DNA of 64,000 bases, taken from positions 124,001-188,000 of the forward strand of contig NZ_JBHLUA010000005.1 of the NCBI RefSeq assembly GCF_042433895.1, in the 5' to 3' direction. This DNA is from Mesonia maritima (GTDB taxonomy: Bacteria > Bacteroidota > Bacteroidia > Flavobacteriales > Flavobacteriaceae). The position numbers were made by a program, and so were the translations under genes. Position 1 is the stretch's first letter. Each line of letters opens with the position of its first letter. The notes beneath the pieces are model-generated. The model was not told where the DNA came from. It did not search any database and saw only the letters and a program-made list of their open reading frames with translations. Below are positions 42,734-52,070 of this stretch, piece after piece.

Positions 42734-45700
42734 ATGGTACAAAAAATCAGTTTTGCACTATTATTTTTAGTAGTGTTTAATTTTTCAGGGTTTGCGCAAG
42801 AATCTGCACAATATACCAACGATTTAGTTGAATATAATCGCGCGGTAAAACTCTATAATAATCAGCAATATAAAGCTGCTCAAAAACTATTTAAAGAAGT
42901 AAAAAATAGTGAAGATGCTAAAACGGTAGAATCAGATTGTGCGTATTATATCGCAAATTGTGCGGTTCGCTTAAACCAGCCGAATGCAGATGAATTAATG
43001 CAAGAATTTGTTCAAAATTATCCTACAAGTACCAGAAGAAATTCAGCTTATATCAATGTAGCAAATTATTATTTTGAAAATGGCGATTATGCGTACGCTA
43101 AAAAATGGTATGCAGAAGTTGACCAAAATTCACTTTCCAAAGCCGAATTACAAGAATTTTATTTTAACAACGGTTACGCAGCTTTTAAAAACGGACAAAA
43201 AGAGGAAGCCAAAAAATATTTTAATCGCGTTAGAGATTCGCAAGAATACGGTTCGCAGGCAAAATATTATTTAGGATTTATCGCTTACGAAGGCGATGAA
43301 TACGATGAAGCCAACCAAATGTTTGAAGAAGTAAAAACCGATGGTAGAAACAATAAAAACCTGTCTTACTTTCAGAGTGATATGAATTTTAAACTCGGAA
43401 AGTTCGAAAAAGCTATCGAGTTGGCAAAAGAACAATTAGAGCGTTCAAATAGAGTAGAGCGTTCAGAATTAAATAAAATTATTGGGGAAAGTTATTTCAA
43501 TTTAAAACAATACGAAGAAGCAATTCCGTATTTAAAAGAATACCAAGGAAAACAGGGGAAATGGAACAATACCGATTATTACCAACTTGGTTATGCGTAT
43601 TATAAACAAGGCGAATACCAAAACGCTATTTCAGAATTCAATAAAATAATTGGCGGTCAAAATTTTGTAGCGCAAAACGCGTATTATCATTTAGCTGAAT
43701 CTTACGTAAAATTAGACCAAAAACAGCAAGCTTTAAACGCGTTTAAAAATGCTTCTGAAATGGATTTTGATAAAAAAATTCAGGAAGATGCCGCATTAAA
43801 TTATGCCAAATTGAGCTACGAAATCGGTAATAACTATAAAAGTATTCCTGAAGTATTAACCGACTTTTTAGATAAATATCCCAATTCAAAAGAAAAGGAA
43901 ACTATTTCTGCATTGTTGGTCGATTCTTATATTACTTCGAAAAATTACAAAAAAGCGCTCGATTTATTAGAAGGAAGCAATCAATATAAAGATAAAATTG
44001 TTTATCAAAAAGTAGCTTATTATCGCGGTGTAGAATTATATAATGAAGGAAAATATCAAGATGCGCTCGCTATGTTTAACAAATCACTTTCAGAGCGTAA
44101 CGACCAAACGTTTACAGCAAAAGCAACGTTTTGGAAAGCCGAAACTTCGTATAATTTAGAAGACTATCAAGAAGCGCTTATCGGTTACAAAGAATTTAAA
44201 GGAATGAGCGCTGCAAAAAGCACTTCAGAATATAAAGATATCGATTATAATATTGGTTATGCGTATTTTAAAAAACGTGAATATGCCAACGCGGTAACTA
44301 ATTTTAAAAATTATACCAGCACAGCAAATTCAAAAAATAATAAAGCGCAATTAAATGATGCGTATTTGCGTTTAGGCGACAGCTATTTTGCAACTAGCGA
44401 TTATTGGACTGCGATGGAATCTTACAATGAAGCCATTAAAATGGAAGGAATCGATAGCGATTATGCCTATTTCCAAAAAGCAATCAGCTACGGATTTGTC
44501 GATAAAAACGATCGTAAAATTGAAGATTTAAAAAGTTTTCTAAACCGGTATCCAAAATCTATTTATCGTGACGATGCTTTATATGAATTAGGAAATACTT
44601 ACGTGGCTGAAAATCAGCCCGAAAAAGCTTTAGGTGCTTATCAGAATTTGGTTAATAACGTGCCAATGAGTTCGTTCGTTTCAAAAGCTTTACTAAAACA
44701 AGGTCTAATTTATTATAACAACGATCAAAGCAACGAAGCGCTCGCGAAATTTAAAAAAGTAGTTGCAGATTATCCAAATACAGAAGAAGCATCGCAAGCC
44801 GTAAAAACTGCCCGAGGAATTTATGTAGATCTTGGCAGAACCGATGAATACGCTTCTTGGGTAAGTACCTTAGATTTTGTGGAAGTAGCCGATTCAGATA
44901 TTGATAACGCAACTTTTGAAGCCGCTGAACAGAAATTCATCAATAACAACAGCGATGCGGCAATAAAAGGATTCAAAAAATATTTAAATGATTTCCCGAA
45001 TGGTTTACACGCGTTAGCGTCACATTTTTATTTAGCGCAATTGCAATATAAAAATGGCGATAAAACCGATGCGATTCCACATTATCGTTATGCAATTGAA
45101 CAACCACGAAGCGAATTTACAGAGCAAGCTTTAGCGCGTTTATCACAAATTTTATTAGAGAAGGAAAATTATCAGGAAGCCATTCCGGTTTTAAAACGTT
45201 TAGAAAGTGAAGCCGATTTTCCACAGAATATCACTTTTGCGCGATCTAATTTAATGAAAGCTTATTATCAGCAAGAAAATTATCAACAAACCATTACTTA
45301 TGCTGAAAAAGTTTTAGCCGATACCAAAATTGAAGATGACGTTAAAAGTGATGCGCAAGTATTTATTGCACGTGCTGCTATGCAAACCGGAAATGAAGAA
45401 CGCGCTAAAAAAGCTTATGCCGAAGTTTTAAGAATAGCGAAAGGAGCCTTAGCCGCAGAAGCACAATATTACGATGCTTACTTTAAGCGAAAAGACGGAA
45501 ATTACGAAGTTTCAAATAAATCTGTCCAAGTGATCGCCAAAGAATATTCAGGGTATAAAAAATTCTCTTTAAAAGGATTATTACTGATGTCTAAAAATTA
45601 TTATGATTTAGAAGATCCTTATCAAGCTACGGTAATTCTCGAAAATATAATTAAGAGTGTTTCCGATTATCCGGAAATTGTTTCCGAAGCGAAAACCGAA

Positions 45701-45763
45701 TTAGCACGTATTAAAGAAGAAGAAGCCAAAACAAACGCTTCTGTTGATGCTGAACAAAACTAA
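42734..45763 (+). CDS. Large exported TPR-repeat protein
   Basis: A 1009-residue protein with a signal peptide (about residues 1-21) followed by roughly 20 tetratricopeptide-like repeats over nearly its whole length, with recurring YYLG/YYKQGEY and A-x-x-x-F/Y-x-x-x units. The C terminus is Glu/Ala-rich. TPR solenoids are protein scaffolds; this one is presumably periplasmic. A beta-barrel gene follows 32 bases downstream, so the two probably form an envelope complex. The pair is common in flavobacteria, but I do not know an established function. Confidence 0.85.
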   Translation: MVQKISFALLFLVVFNFSGFAQESAQYTNDLVEYNRAVKLYNNQQYKAAQKLFKEVKNSEDAKTVESDCAYYIANCAVRLNQPNADELMQEFVQNYPTSTRRNSAYINVANYYFENGDYAYAKKWYAEVDQNSLSKAELQEFYFNNGYAAFKNGQKEEAKKYFNRVRDSQEYGSQAKYYLGFIAYEGDEYDEANQMFEEVKTDGRNNKNLSYFQSDMNFKLGKFEKAIELAKEQLERSNRVERSELNKIIGESYFNLKQYEEAIPYLKEYQGKQGKWNNTDYYQLGYAYYKQGEYQNAISEFNKIIGGQNFVAQNAYYHLAESYVKLDQKQQALNAFKNASEMDFDKKIQEDAALNYAKLSYEIGNNYKSIPEVLTDFLDKYPNSKEKETISALLVDSYITSKNYKKALDLLEGSNQYKDKIVYQKVAYYRGVELYNEGKYQDALAMFNKSLSERNDQTFTAKATFWKAETSYNLEDYQEALIGYKEFKGMSAAKSTSEYKDIDYNIGYAYFKKREYANAVTNFKNYTSTANSKNNKAQLNDAYLRLGDSYFATSDYWTAMESYNEAIKMEGIDSDYAYFQKAISYGFVDKNDRKIEDLKSFLNRYPKSIYRDDALYELGNTYVAENQPEKALGAYQNLVNNVPMSSFVSKALLKQGLIYYNNDQSNEALAKFKKVVADYPNTEEASQAVKTARGIYVDLGRTDEYASWVSTLDFVEVADSDIDNATFEAAEQKFINNNSDAAIKGFKKYLNDFPNGLHALASHFYLAQLQYKNGDKTDAIPHYRYAIEQPRSEFTEQALARLSQILLEKENYQEAIPVLKRLESEADFPQNITFARSNLMKAYYQQENYQQTITYAEKVLADTKIEDDVKSDAQVFIARAAMQTGNEERAKKAYAEVLRIAKGALAAEAQYYDAYFKRKDGNYEVSNKSVQVIAKEYSGYKKFSLKGLLLMSKNYYDLEDPYQATVILENIIKSVSDYPEIVSEAKTELARIKEEEAKTNASVDAEQN

Positions 45764-45795
45764 ACCCCAATTTTTGAACATTTAATTGTTATTCT

Positions 45796-47541
45796 ATGCA
45801 ATTTACTTCATTTTATAAATCCATTTTTTTAGTGACTTTTTGTCTAACTTCAGCAACACTTTTTGCTCAAAAAGATGAAGAAGACAATGAAATCGATACT
45901 GAAAGACTCATTATTGTAAAACCTTATTCGCCGTCGGTTAGTGACGCGTTTAAGGTGAAACAAACGCCCAAGATAAATGATTCGTTAGAACGAAAAAAGA
46001 AACAAGTTACCTACGATATTTTTTCATTTCCGGTAGCCTCTACTTTTACACCAGCAAAAGGTAAAGCGGCGGGAGTTCAACAAAAAGCGAGACCTTATTT
46101 GTACAATAATTACGCGGCTTTAGGTTTCGGAAATTATGGAAATATAATCGCTGAATTTTACAGCACCGTTTATTTACAAAACAATCAAGAATTCGGGATT
46201 GGCTTCAATCATAATTCATCACAAGGCGGAATCGAAAATGCGGTTTTAGATGATAAATTTTATAATACCGATTTAGATCTTTCTTACGACAGCCAAGCGC
46301 GTGGTTTTACGTGGGGAGCAGATTTAGGTCTAGAACATCAAGTTTATAATTGGTACGGCGCGCCAAATTATTTGCCGATTACCGATGGAGATTATGCTAG
46401 CATCGATCCGCAACATACATTTTACGCGGTAAATGTTGGCGCAAATATAGATGTAGAACAAGGCGTTTTCGATAAAGGAGAATTAACTTATCGTCGCTTT
46501 GGTGATAATTACAGTAGCGGAGAAAATCATTTATTGGTAACTCCGGAATTTCAATTTCCGGTAGGAGAAGAAAGTTTTTTCAACACCGAATTTTCTGTAG
46601 ATTATGTAAGCGGAAAATTTGACCAATCGCTGTATAATCCTGCTGAAAAAAAATACAGTTTTTTAAATTTAGGAATTCATCCGAGTATTCAATTAACTGC
46701 GGGCGATATTTCTTTTGATGTTGGAGCGCAAGCAGTTTACAGTATGGATGCTGAAAATGATAAAAACAAATTTTTTGTCTATCCAAAAGTCACAGGAAGC
46801 TACAGAATTGCCGGTGATTATTTCATCGCTTATGCTGGAGTAGAAGGAGAATTGAAGCAAAATACCTACTATAATTTTGCGCAAAAAAATCCATTTATTT
46901 CTCCGACTTTAACTATTGCGCCAACCGATAAACAATACAATATTTTTGTAGGAGGAAAAGGAAAATTCACCGATAATATCAGTTACGATATTAGAGCCGA
47001 TTATTCAGCTGAAAAAAACAGAGCATTTTTTATTCATAATTCATATCAAGCTTCCGCGGAAGCGAACAATTTTGAATATTTTAATTCCTTTGGTTTAGCC
47101 TATGACGATTTAACAACTTTTGGCGTTTTTGGAGAATTACAAATGGCGGTAAAAGATGATTTACAAATTAAAGTAAATGCTACCTTAAACACCTATAGCG
47201 TAGATTCTGAAAGTGAAGCTTGGAATTTACCACAATTGCAAGGTTCGCTTATCGCAGATTATCAAATCACCGAAAAATGGAACGCCGGCGCAAGTCTATT
47301 TTATGTAGGGGAACGAAAAGATTTATTTAGTTACAACACGACTTCAATTAATGAAACAAGTACCGTTACCTTAGATGGTTTTGTAGATTTAAACCTAAAT
47401 GTTGGCTACCAATTAAATAACCGATTAGGTTTCTTTTTACGCGGAAATAATTTACTCGAAGGTAATTACCAACGTTGGATGGGGTATTCGGTACAAGATA
47501 TTCAAGTTCTTGCCGGCGCAACGTATCAATTCGATTGGTAA
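45796..47541 (+). CDS. Outer-membrane beta-barrel protein (TonB-receptor-like, no plug)
   Basis: A 581-residue protein with a signal peptide (ending about ATLFAQ) and a long series of alternating aromatic/glycine strands (for example AALGFGNYGNIIAEFYSTVYL, about residues 103-123). It ends in aromatic-terminated strands (LAGATYQFDW), typical of barrel insertion signals. There is no TonB-box or plug region, so it is not a classical TonB-dependent receptor. The partner TPR gene is 32 bases upstream and an intrinsic terminator follows. Confidence 0.82.
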   Translation: MQFTSFYKSIFLVTFCLTSATLFAQKDEEDNEIDTERLIIVKPYSPSVSDAFKVKQTPKINDSLERKKKQVTYDIFSFPVASTFTPAKGKAAGVQQKARPYLYNNYAALGFGNYGNIIAEFYSTVYLQNNQEFGIGFNHNSSQGGIENAVLDDKFYNTDLDLSYDSQARGFTWGADLGLEHQVYNWYGAPNYLPITDGDYASIDPQHTFYAVNVGANIDVEQGVFDKGELTYRRFGDNYSSGENHLLVTPEFQFPVGEESFFNTEFSVDYVSGKFDQSLYNPAEKKYSFLNLGIHPSIQLTAGDISFDVGAQAVYSMDAENDKNKFFVYPKVTGSYRIAGDYFIAYAGVEGELKQNTYYNFAQKNPFISPTLTIAPTDKQYNIFVGGKGKFTDNISYDIRADYSAEKNRAFFIHNSYQASAEANNFEYFNSFGLAYDDLTTFGVFGELQMAVKDDLQIKVNATLNTYSVDSESEAWNLPQLQGSLIADYQITEKWNAGASLFYVGERKDLFSYNTTSINETSTVTLDGFVDLNLNVGYQLNNRLGFFLRGNNLLEGNYQRWMGYSVQDIQVLAGATYQFDW

Positions 47542-47559
47542 TAAAAAATCACATTTCTT

Positions 47560-47595
47560 AAAAGCGTTGAAGTTAGCTTCAGCGCTTTTTTTATT
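47560..47595 (+). terminator. Intrinsic terminator after the barrel gene
   Basis: Stem AAAAGCGTTGAAG / CTTCAGCGCTTTT (one G-U pair, loop TTAG) followed by seven T. Confidence 0.88.
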
Positions 47596-47614
47596 TTTAC
47601 ATAAATTAAAATAT

Positions 47615-49237
47615 ATGAAACGAATTTTACTCTTAATATTAGTCGGTTTTTTTCTTTTTGCATGTAAAGAGAAAAAGGAAGTCGATTTACTGGTGATGAA
47701 CGCAAAAATTTATACGGTAGATGAAAATTTTTCAATTCGGCAATCCTTTGTAGTAAATGATGGAAAAATTCTTGAAATAGGAGAATTCGGAAAATTAGAA
47801 TTACGTTATACACCCGAAAAAACTTATGATGTTGACGGGAAATTTGTTTTCCCGGGTTTTATAGACGCGCATGCACATTTTTATGGATTGGGTTTGCAGC
47901 AACAAAAAGTTGATCTCACAGGAACAAAAAGTTTTGCTGAAGTTGTAGAACGAATACAAACATTTCAGAAGAAAAATAATTCAAATTTTATTACCGGTAG
48001 AGGTTGGGATCAAAACGATTGGGAAAAACAAGAATTCCCTACCAATGATACGCTAAATAGATTATTTCCAAACACGCCAATAATCATTAATAGAATCGAT
48101 GGCCACGTTTTATTAGCAAATAAAATTGCGCTTCAAAAAGCAGGAATTTCTACACAAACCAAAATTGAAGGCGGAGAAATTATTCAGGAAAATGGAAAAT
48201 TAACGGGTGTTTTAATTGATAACGCGATGACGCTGATGAATAAAATAATTCCAAATCCTACACCAAAAGAAAAAATTTCAGCTTTAAAAGCAGCAGAAAA
48301 AATTTGTTTAGATTACGGTTTAACCACCGTCGATGATGCCGGTTTAGAACGCGAAACCATTGAATTAATAGATTCTTTACAAAAAGCCAATGAATTGAAT
48401 ATGCGAATTTATGCGATGGTGGCTAACTCTTCTAAAAATGTAGAATATTATTTAAAGAAAGGAATTTATAAAACGCCTAAATTAAATGTTCGCTCATTTA
48501 AAGTTTATGCAGATGGTGCGTTAGGATCTCGTGGCGCGGCGTTAAAAAAATCGTATACAGATAAAGATAAACATTTCGGCTCGTTGTTAATTAATCCGAA
48601 GAAATTTAAAACCTTAGCCGGAAAAATTAGTAAGTCTGACTTTCAGATGAATATGCACGCTATTGGTGATTCTGCAAATGCAATGGTTTTAAGAACGTAT
48701 GATTCTGTGCTGAAAAAGCAAAACGACCGAAGATGGCGCATAGAACACGCACAAATTATAGATGAACCAGATTTTAAGTATTTCAGTAATAATATTTTTC
48801 CTTCAGTTCAACCGACGCACGCGACAAGCGATATGTATTGGGCAAATTTAAGATTAGGGAAAGAACGTTTAAAAAATGCTTATGCTTACAAACGCTTATT
48901 GAAACAAACAGGAAAAATAGCCTTAGGAACCGATTTCCCAATTGAAAATGTAAATCCGTTACTTACTTTTTACGCGGCTATTAGTCGAAAAGATACTTCG
49001 GGTTATCCAGAAGATGGTTTTCAAAAATCGCAAGCCTTGAGTAGAGAAGAAGCTTTACGCGGAATGACAATTTGGGCAGCTTACGCAAATTTTGAAGAAA
49101 AAGAAAAAGGCAGTATTGAAGTAGGAAAATATGCCGATTTTGTTGTGTTAGATCGTGATATTATGACGATTCCCGAAAAAGATATTCCTAATGTAAAAGT
49201 TTTAGCGACTTACATTGATGGAAAAAAAGCGAACTAA
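47615..49237 (+). CDS. Lipoprotein amidohydrolase (YtcJ/NfdA-like)
   Basis: A 540-residue lipoprotein (LFAC, Cys17) of the amidohydrolase 3 family: metal-binding HAHF in FIDAHAHFYG, RGWDQNDW, NRIDGHVLLAN, the YADGALGSRGAAL loop and GTDFPIENVNP near the end. The start at 47615 is preferred over upstream in-frame codons because it gives the signal peptide and lies after the terminator. YtcJ-like enzymes hydrolyse amides or exo-substrates; the natural substrate is unknown. Confidence 0.87.
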   Translation: MKRILLLILVGFFLFACKEKKEVDLLVMNAKIYTVDENFSIRQSFVVNDGKILEIGEFGKLELRYTPEKTYDVDGKFVFPGFIDAHAHFYGLGLQQQKVDLTGTKSFAEVVERIQTFQKKNNSNFITGRGWDQNDWEKQEFPTNDTLNRLFPNTPIIINRIDGHVLLANKIALQKAGISTQTKIEGGEIIQENGKLTGVLIDNAMTLMNKIIPNPTPKEKISALKAAEKICLDYGLTTVDDAGLERETIELIDSLQKANELNMRIYAMVANSSKNVEYYLKKGIYKTPKLNVRSFKVYADGALGSRGAALKKSYTDKDKHFGSLLINPKKFKTLAGKISKSDFQMNMHAIGDSANAMVLRTYDSVLKKQNDRRWRIEHAQIIDEPDFKYFSNNIFPSVQPTHATSDMYWANLRLGKERLKNAYAYKRLLKQTGKIALGTDFPIENVNPLLTFYAAISRKDTSGYPEDGFQKSQALSREEALRGMTIWAAYANFEEKEKGSIEVGKYADFVVLDRDIMTIPEKDIPNVKVLATYIDGKKAN

Positions 49238-49256
49238 TTTTCATTAATTCGCTTTT
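49225..49256. terminator. Bidirectional terminator containing a stop codon
   Basis: Arms AAAAGCGAACTAAT / ATTAATTCGCTTTT (one mismatch, loop TTTC). The amidohydrolase TAA (49235-49237) is inside the first arm. Confidence 0.8.
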
Positions 49257-49289
49257 AAAAAAGTTGAATAATAAGTTTTAAACCGGAAA

Positions 49290-50048
49290 TTACCTTCCGC
49301 CGTTAGCTTGTAAATCTAGAATGCATTCGCTGCCTAAATCTGGAATATTATCCCCAAACATTCCCATAATTCCGCTAGAAAATTCTGCTTCAGCTCGCAT
49401 TAAGCAATTCTCTGTTATACAATGAGCTTCAGCATTTGGATCTTCGTGTTCATTTTGTTGTTCAGAACCAATTCCAACTAAACCTAAGAGATGTCCGAAT
49501 TCGTGTGTTAAAGTAGTGGTTTCTATACTGGTTTTACTTGGCGCGCCGGGAGCGTTTGTAAAACTAATAATGGTTTCTTGAAAAATAACTATAGAAGTAT
49601 TTTGGTAAGCAGTTCCTAAGGTATTGCTCGTACCTTCATCACCTTGTTTTTTTCCGTTAGCGAATATTATAAAAACGCTAATTTTATCTTCGGTATTAAA
49701 AGAAGTTCGTACATTATTTTCGATAGAACGAATTTGTTCAATGCTATATGGACCTTCAGAATTTAATTCAATTTCCCGCGTATTTATATCAATAGAAGTT
49801 TTGTAGGTGCGTTGCTGCAAAAAGCTTTTTAAATTTTGTAAACTTTCATTTTCCGGCTGAAAACCTTCAGGATAAACTACTTCAATTTCCATAGTCGAAA
49901 AAATGTCGTTCGCTAATAAATCGTGAGCAGATTGCCCTAAACCTAAATCATTATCGGGAATCCCACTTGAATCCCCACTATCATCACTGCTACAACCTAT
50001 AAATAGAATTAGACTTAAAAGATAAAAAGTGTATTTAATTTGTTTCAT
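49290..50048 (-). CDS. Putative zinc metalloprotease lipoprotein (metzincin-like)
   Basis: A 252-residue lipoprotein (FIGC, Cys19). The zinc motif HEFGHLLGLVG has H182, E183 and H186, but the usual third ligand position (192) is Gly. A His (H201, in NEHED) lies nine residues later, and a possible Met-turn is M217 (NCLMR). The family is common in flavobacteria and annotated as membrane metalloprotease. It is likely to face the periplasm or the outside. Its substrate is unknown. Confidence 0.8.
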   Translation of the reverse strand: MKQIKYTFYLLSLILFIGCSSDDSGDSSGIPDNDLGLGQSAHDLLANDIFSTMEIEVVYPEGFQPENESLQNLKSFLQQRTYKTSIDINTREIELNSEGPYSIEQIRSIENNVRTSFNTEDKISVFIIFANGKKQGDEGTSNTLGTAYQNTSIVIFQETIISFTNAPGAPSKTSIETTTLTHEFGHLLGLVGIGSEQQNEHEDPNAEAHCITENCLMRAEAEFSSGIMGMFGDNIPDLGSECILDLQANGGR

Positions 50049-50112
50049 AAGTAGAATTTTAGTTGAATTAGTTTATCAAACTAACAGGAAATCGTTTTAT
50101 AAAAAAGCGTTT

Positions 50113-50919
50113 TTAGGAAAGTTTTAGCATTGCTAAATAATCGTAATGTTCTCCTTTTTGAATTAACGAACACGAAAAACCATTCATTTCTGCTGCCAAT
50201 TGTAAAGATTCAAAATCGATATAAAGCCAATCGAATGGAGTTGAGGTTTCGCCTTTATAGGTTAATTGATATGTTAACTCGCCATAATATTCTTCGGGGT
50301 TTACCCAAATTCCGCCATCTTCGTCACGATCGAATAAATAATTTAAGTCAGAAGAATCTAACAAAACTTTTCCGTTAGCCGATAAAATTGTTTTTAAGTG
50401 AGTGAAAAATTCGGTGAGGTTTTTTAATTTTCCTACAATACCGATTCCGTTCATTAACATAAGAATCGTATCAAATTTTTCATTTGTACCGCCAAAGGAT
50501 TTATTATCAAGAGACTTGCCTTCAAATTTTAAAGGATTTTCCGTAGAATATCTCGTGGACTTGTCCTGAAGTAGTTGATTATTTAGGTTGAAAAAATTTT
50601 CTACTTCAGCATTTTTAATTCCGCGTAAGCGAGCAATTTCTATAGCTTTTGGTGAAATATCAATCGCTTTTACATTTTTTCCTTTTTCTTGAAGATACAA
50701 TGCGTGGCTTCCCGCGCAACAACCCACATCGAGTATTTTTCCGCTAGCTAATTCGAGAGCTTTTTGTTCTAAAGTTGGCATTTGCTCAAAATTTCTGAAT
50801 AAATAATCGGTTGGAATTTCATCATCGTCAAAATCTTCAGAAATTACCGTAATATTTTTCGGGTCGTTATTATGAAAATAATCGGCTACGGCTTTGCCAA
50901 AAATGTCGGGTGAGTTCAA
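50113..50919 (-). CDS. Class I SAM-dependent methyltransferase
   Basis: A 268-residue Rossmann-fold methyltransferase: motif I ILDVGCCAGSHALYL, motif II VKAIDISPKAIEIAR, and FDTILMLMNGIGIVGK around motif III/IV. The C-terminal part includes FDWLYIDFE. The substrate cannot be predicted. Its start faces the YkgJ-type gene with 35 bases between the two start codons. Confidence 0.85.
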   Translation of the reverse strand: MNSPDIFGKAVADYFHNNDPKNITVISEDFDDDEIPTDYLFRNFEQMPTLEQKALELASGKILDVGCCAGSHALYLQEKGKNVKAIDISPKAIEIARLRGIKNAEVENFFNLNNQLLQDKSTRYSTENPLKFEGKSLDNKSFGGTNEKFDTILMLMNGIGIVGKLKNLTEFFTHLKTILSANGKVLLDSSDLNYLFDRDEDGGIWVNPEEYYGELTYQLTYKGETSTPFDWLYIDFESLQLAAEMNGFSCSLIQKGEHYDYLAMLKLS

Positions 50920-50942
50920 AATATAAATCGGTTTCTAATTGT

Positions 50943-50950
50943 TATCTTTG
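50943..50950 (+). promoter_or_regulatory. -7 box directly before the YkgJ-type gene
   Basis: TATCTTTG ends 4 bases before the ATG at 50955, so transcription would begin at or next to the start codon and the mRNA would be leaderless or nearly so. Confidence 0.55.
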
Positions 50951-50954
50951 CCCT

Positions 50955-51446
50955 ATGGAAGAATTTCTTGCACAGTTGCCGGCACTTGCCAAAGATAAAC
51001 ATAAGTCGAATAAAAAGTTTTTTTCGAAGCTAAAAAAGAAGCCTCCTAAAAATTTAGATGTGTTAATGCAGGAATTGCACGACGATGAGTTTGAGCGAAC
51101 CGATTGTTTAGACTGCGCGAATTGTTGTAAAACTACCGGACCATTATTTACGAATAAAGATATTGAACGTATTGCGAAATTTTTAAAAATGAAACCGCAA
51201 GCGTTTATAGATGAATATTTGCGAATTGATGAAGAAAATGATTATGTGTTGCAGCAAGTTCCGTGTACATTTTTAGGGCACGATAATAAATGTTTAATTT
51301 ATGATGTACGACCAAAAGCTTGCGCAGAATTCCCACATACCGATCGAAAAAAATTTCAGCAGATTTCACATTTAACTTTAAAAAATGTTGCCATTTGTCC
51401 AGCTGCTTATAATATTGTAGAAGAAATGAAAAAACGTTTGCCTTAA
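50955..51446 (+). CDS. YkgJ family cysteine cluster protein
   Basis: A 163-residue protein with the Cys cluster typical of the YkgJ/CxxCxxCC family: FERTDCLDCANCCKTTGP, later QVPCTFL and DNKCLIYDVRPKACAEFP. These Cys are thought to hold a metal or Fe-S cluster. The start at 50955 is chosen because a -7 box lies just before it. Function unknown. It converges with a barrel-protein gene 3 bases after its stop. Confidence 0.85.
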   Translation: MEEFLAQLPALAKDKHKSNKKFFSKLKKKPPKNLDVLMQELHDDEFERTDCLDCANCCKTTGPLFTNKDIERIAKFLKMKPQAFIDEYLRIDEENDYVLQQVPCTFLGHDNKCLIYDVRPKACAEFPHTDRKKFQQISHLTLKNVAICPAAYNIVEEMKKRLP

Positions 51447-51449
51447 ATT

Positions 51450-52070
51450 TTATAGTAACAAGCGAATTCCTAACTTGAGATTAATGTAATTTGTTGAATT
51501 AAAGAAACCTTGAATTGGTTCCGGTGCTTCAATCGATAGAAAATCTTTTCTAAAATTAGGCGAGAAATAAACGCCAAGTACTTTCCAAAAATGATAGCTA
51601 AATTCAGGATTAAACCATACGGTTGTCCCGGTATCTGCAACAATTCTAAAATCATCATTTAGAAAATTTTTATACTTAACCGCCCCGACTCCTGCGCTAA
51701 TCATAAACCTAAAATCGTTTCTGGGATAAAATTGATATCCTAGTAAGGGACCTATAAAAAAAGTATTTGTCTTATTTTGTCCACCTACTAATTCATTATT
51801 TTTTATCCTATTATAGGTGTTTCCGTAATGTAACCCTAGTAGAAATTGCCCGTCTGATAAATTGAAAAAAACTTCTGCATCAATGCCGGTAATGTTCGTA
51901 AAAGTCTTGCTCGCAAAATTATCTCCTACAGCAATAGGCTGAGTATATCCAAATTTAAAAACTATGTAATGATCGTCTTGTGGGAATTTATTATTTTCTT
52001 CCTGTGAAAATAAATGAGCTGAAATCCCGAAAAAAACTACAAAAATGAAAATATTAATAGGTGAATTCAT
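51450..52070 (-). CDS. Outer-membrane beta-barrel protein (OmpW/PorT-like size)
   Basis: A 206-residue protein with a signal peptide (ending near HLFSQ) and an 8-strand-like pattern of alternating aromatic and small residues (FKFGYTQPIAVGDNF, LLGLHYGNTYN). It ends with INLKLGIRLLL, which looks like a final barrel strand. No specific family is called. Its start overlaps the 3' end of the interrupted lipoprotein gene by 17 bases, so the two were one operon. Confidence 0.72.
   Translation of the reverse strand: MNSPINIFIFVVFFGISAHLFSQEENNKFPQDDHYIVFKFGYTQPIAVGDNFASKTFTNITGIDAEVFFNLSDGQFLLGLHYGNTYNRIKNNELVGGQNKTNTFFIGPLLGYQFYPRNDFRFMISAGVGAVKYKNFLNDDFRIVADTGTTVWFNPEFSYHFWKVLGVYFSPNFRKDFLSIEAPEPIQGFFNSTNYINLKLGIRLLL

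Noticed and set aside
45796..47541. Classical TonB-dependent receptor
   Set aside because: The protein has barrel strands but no plug domain or TonB box at the N terminus.
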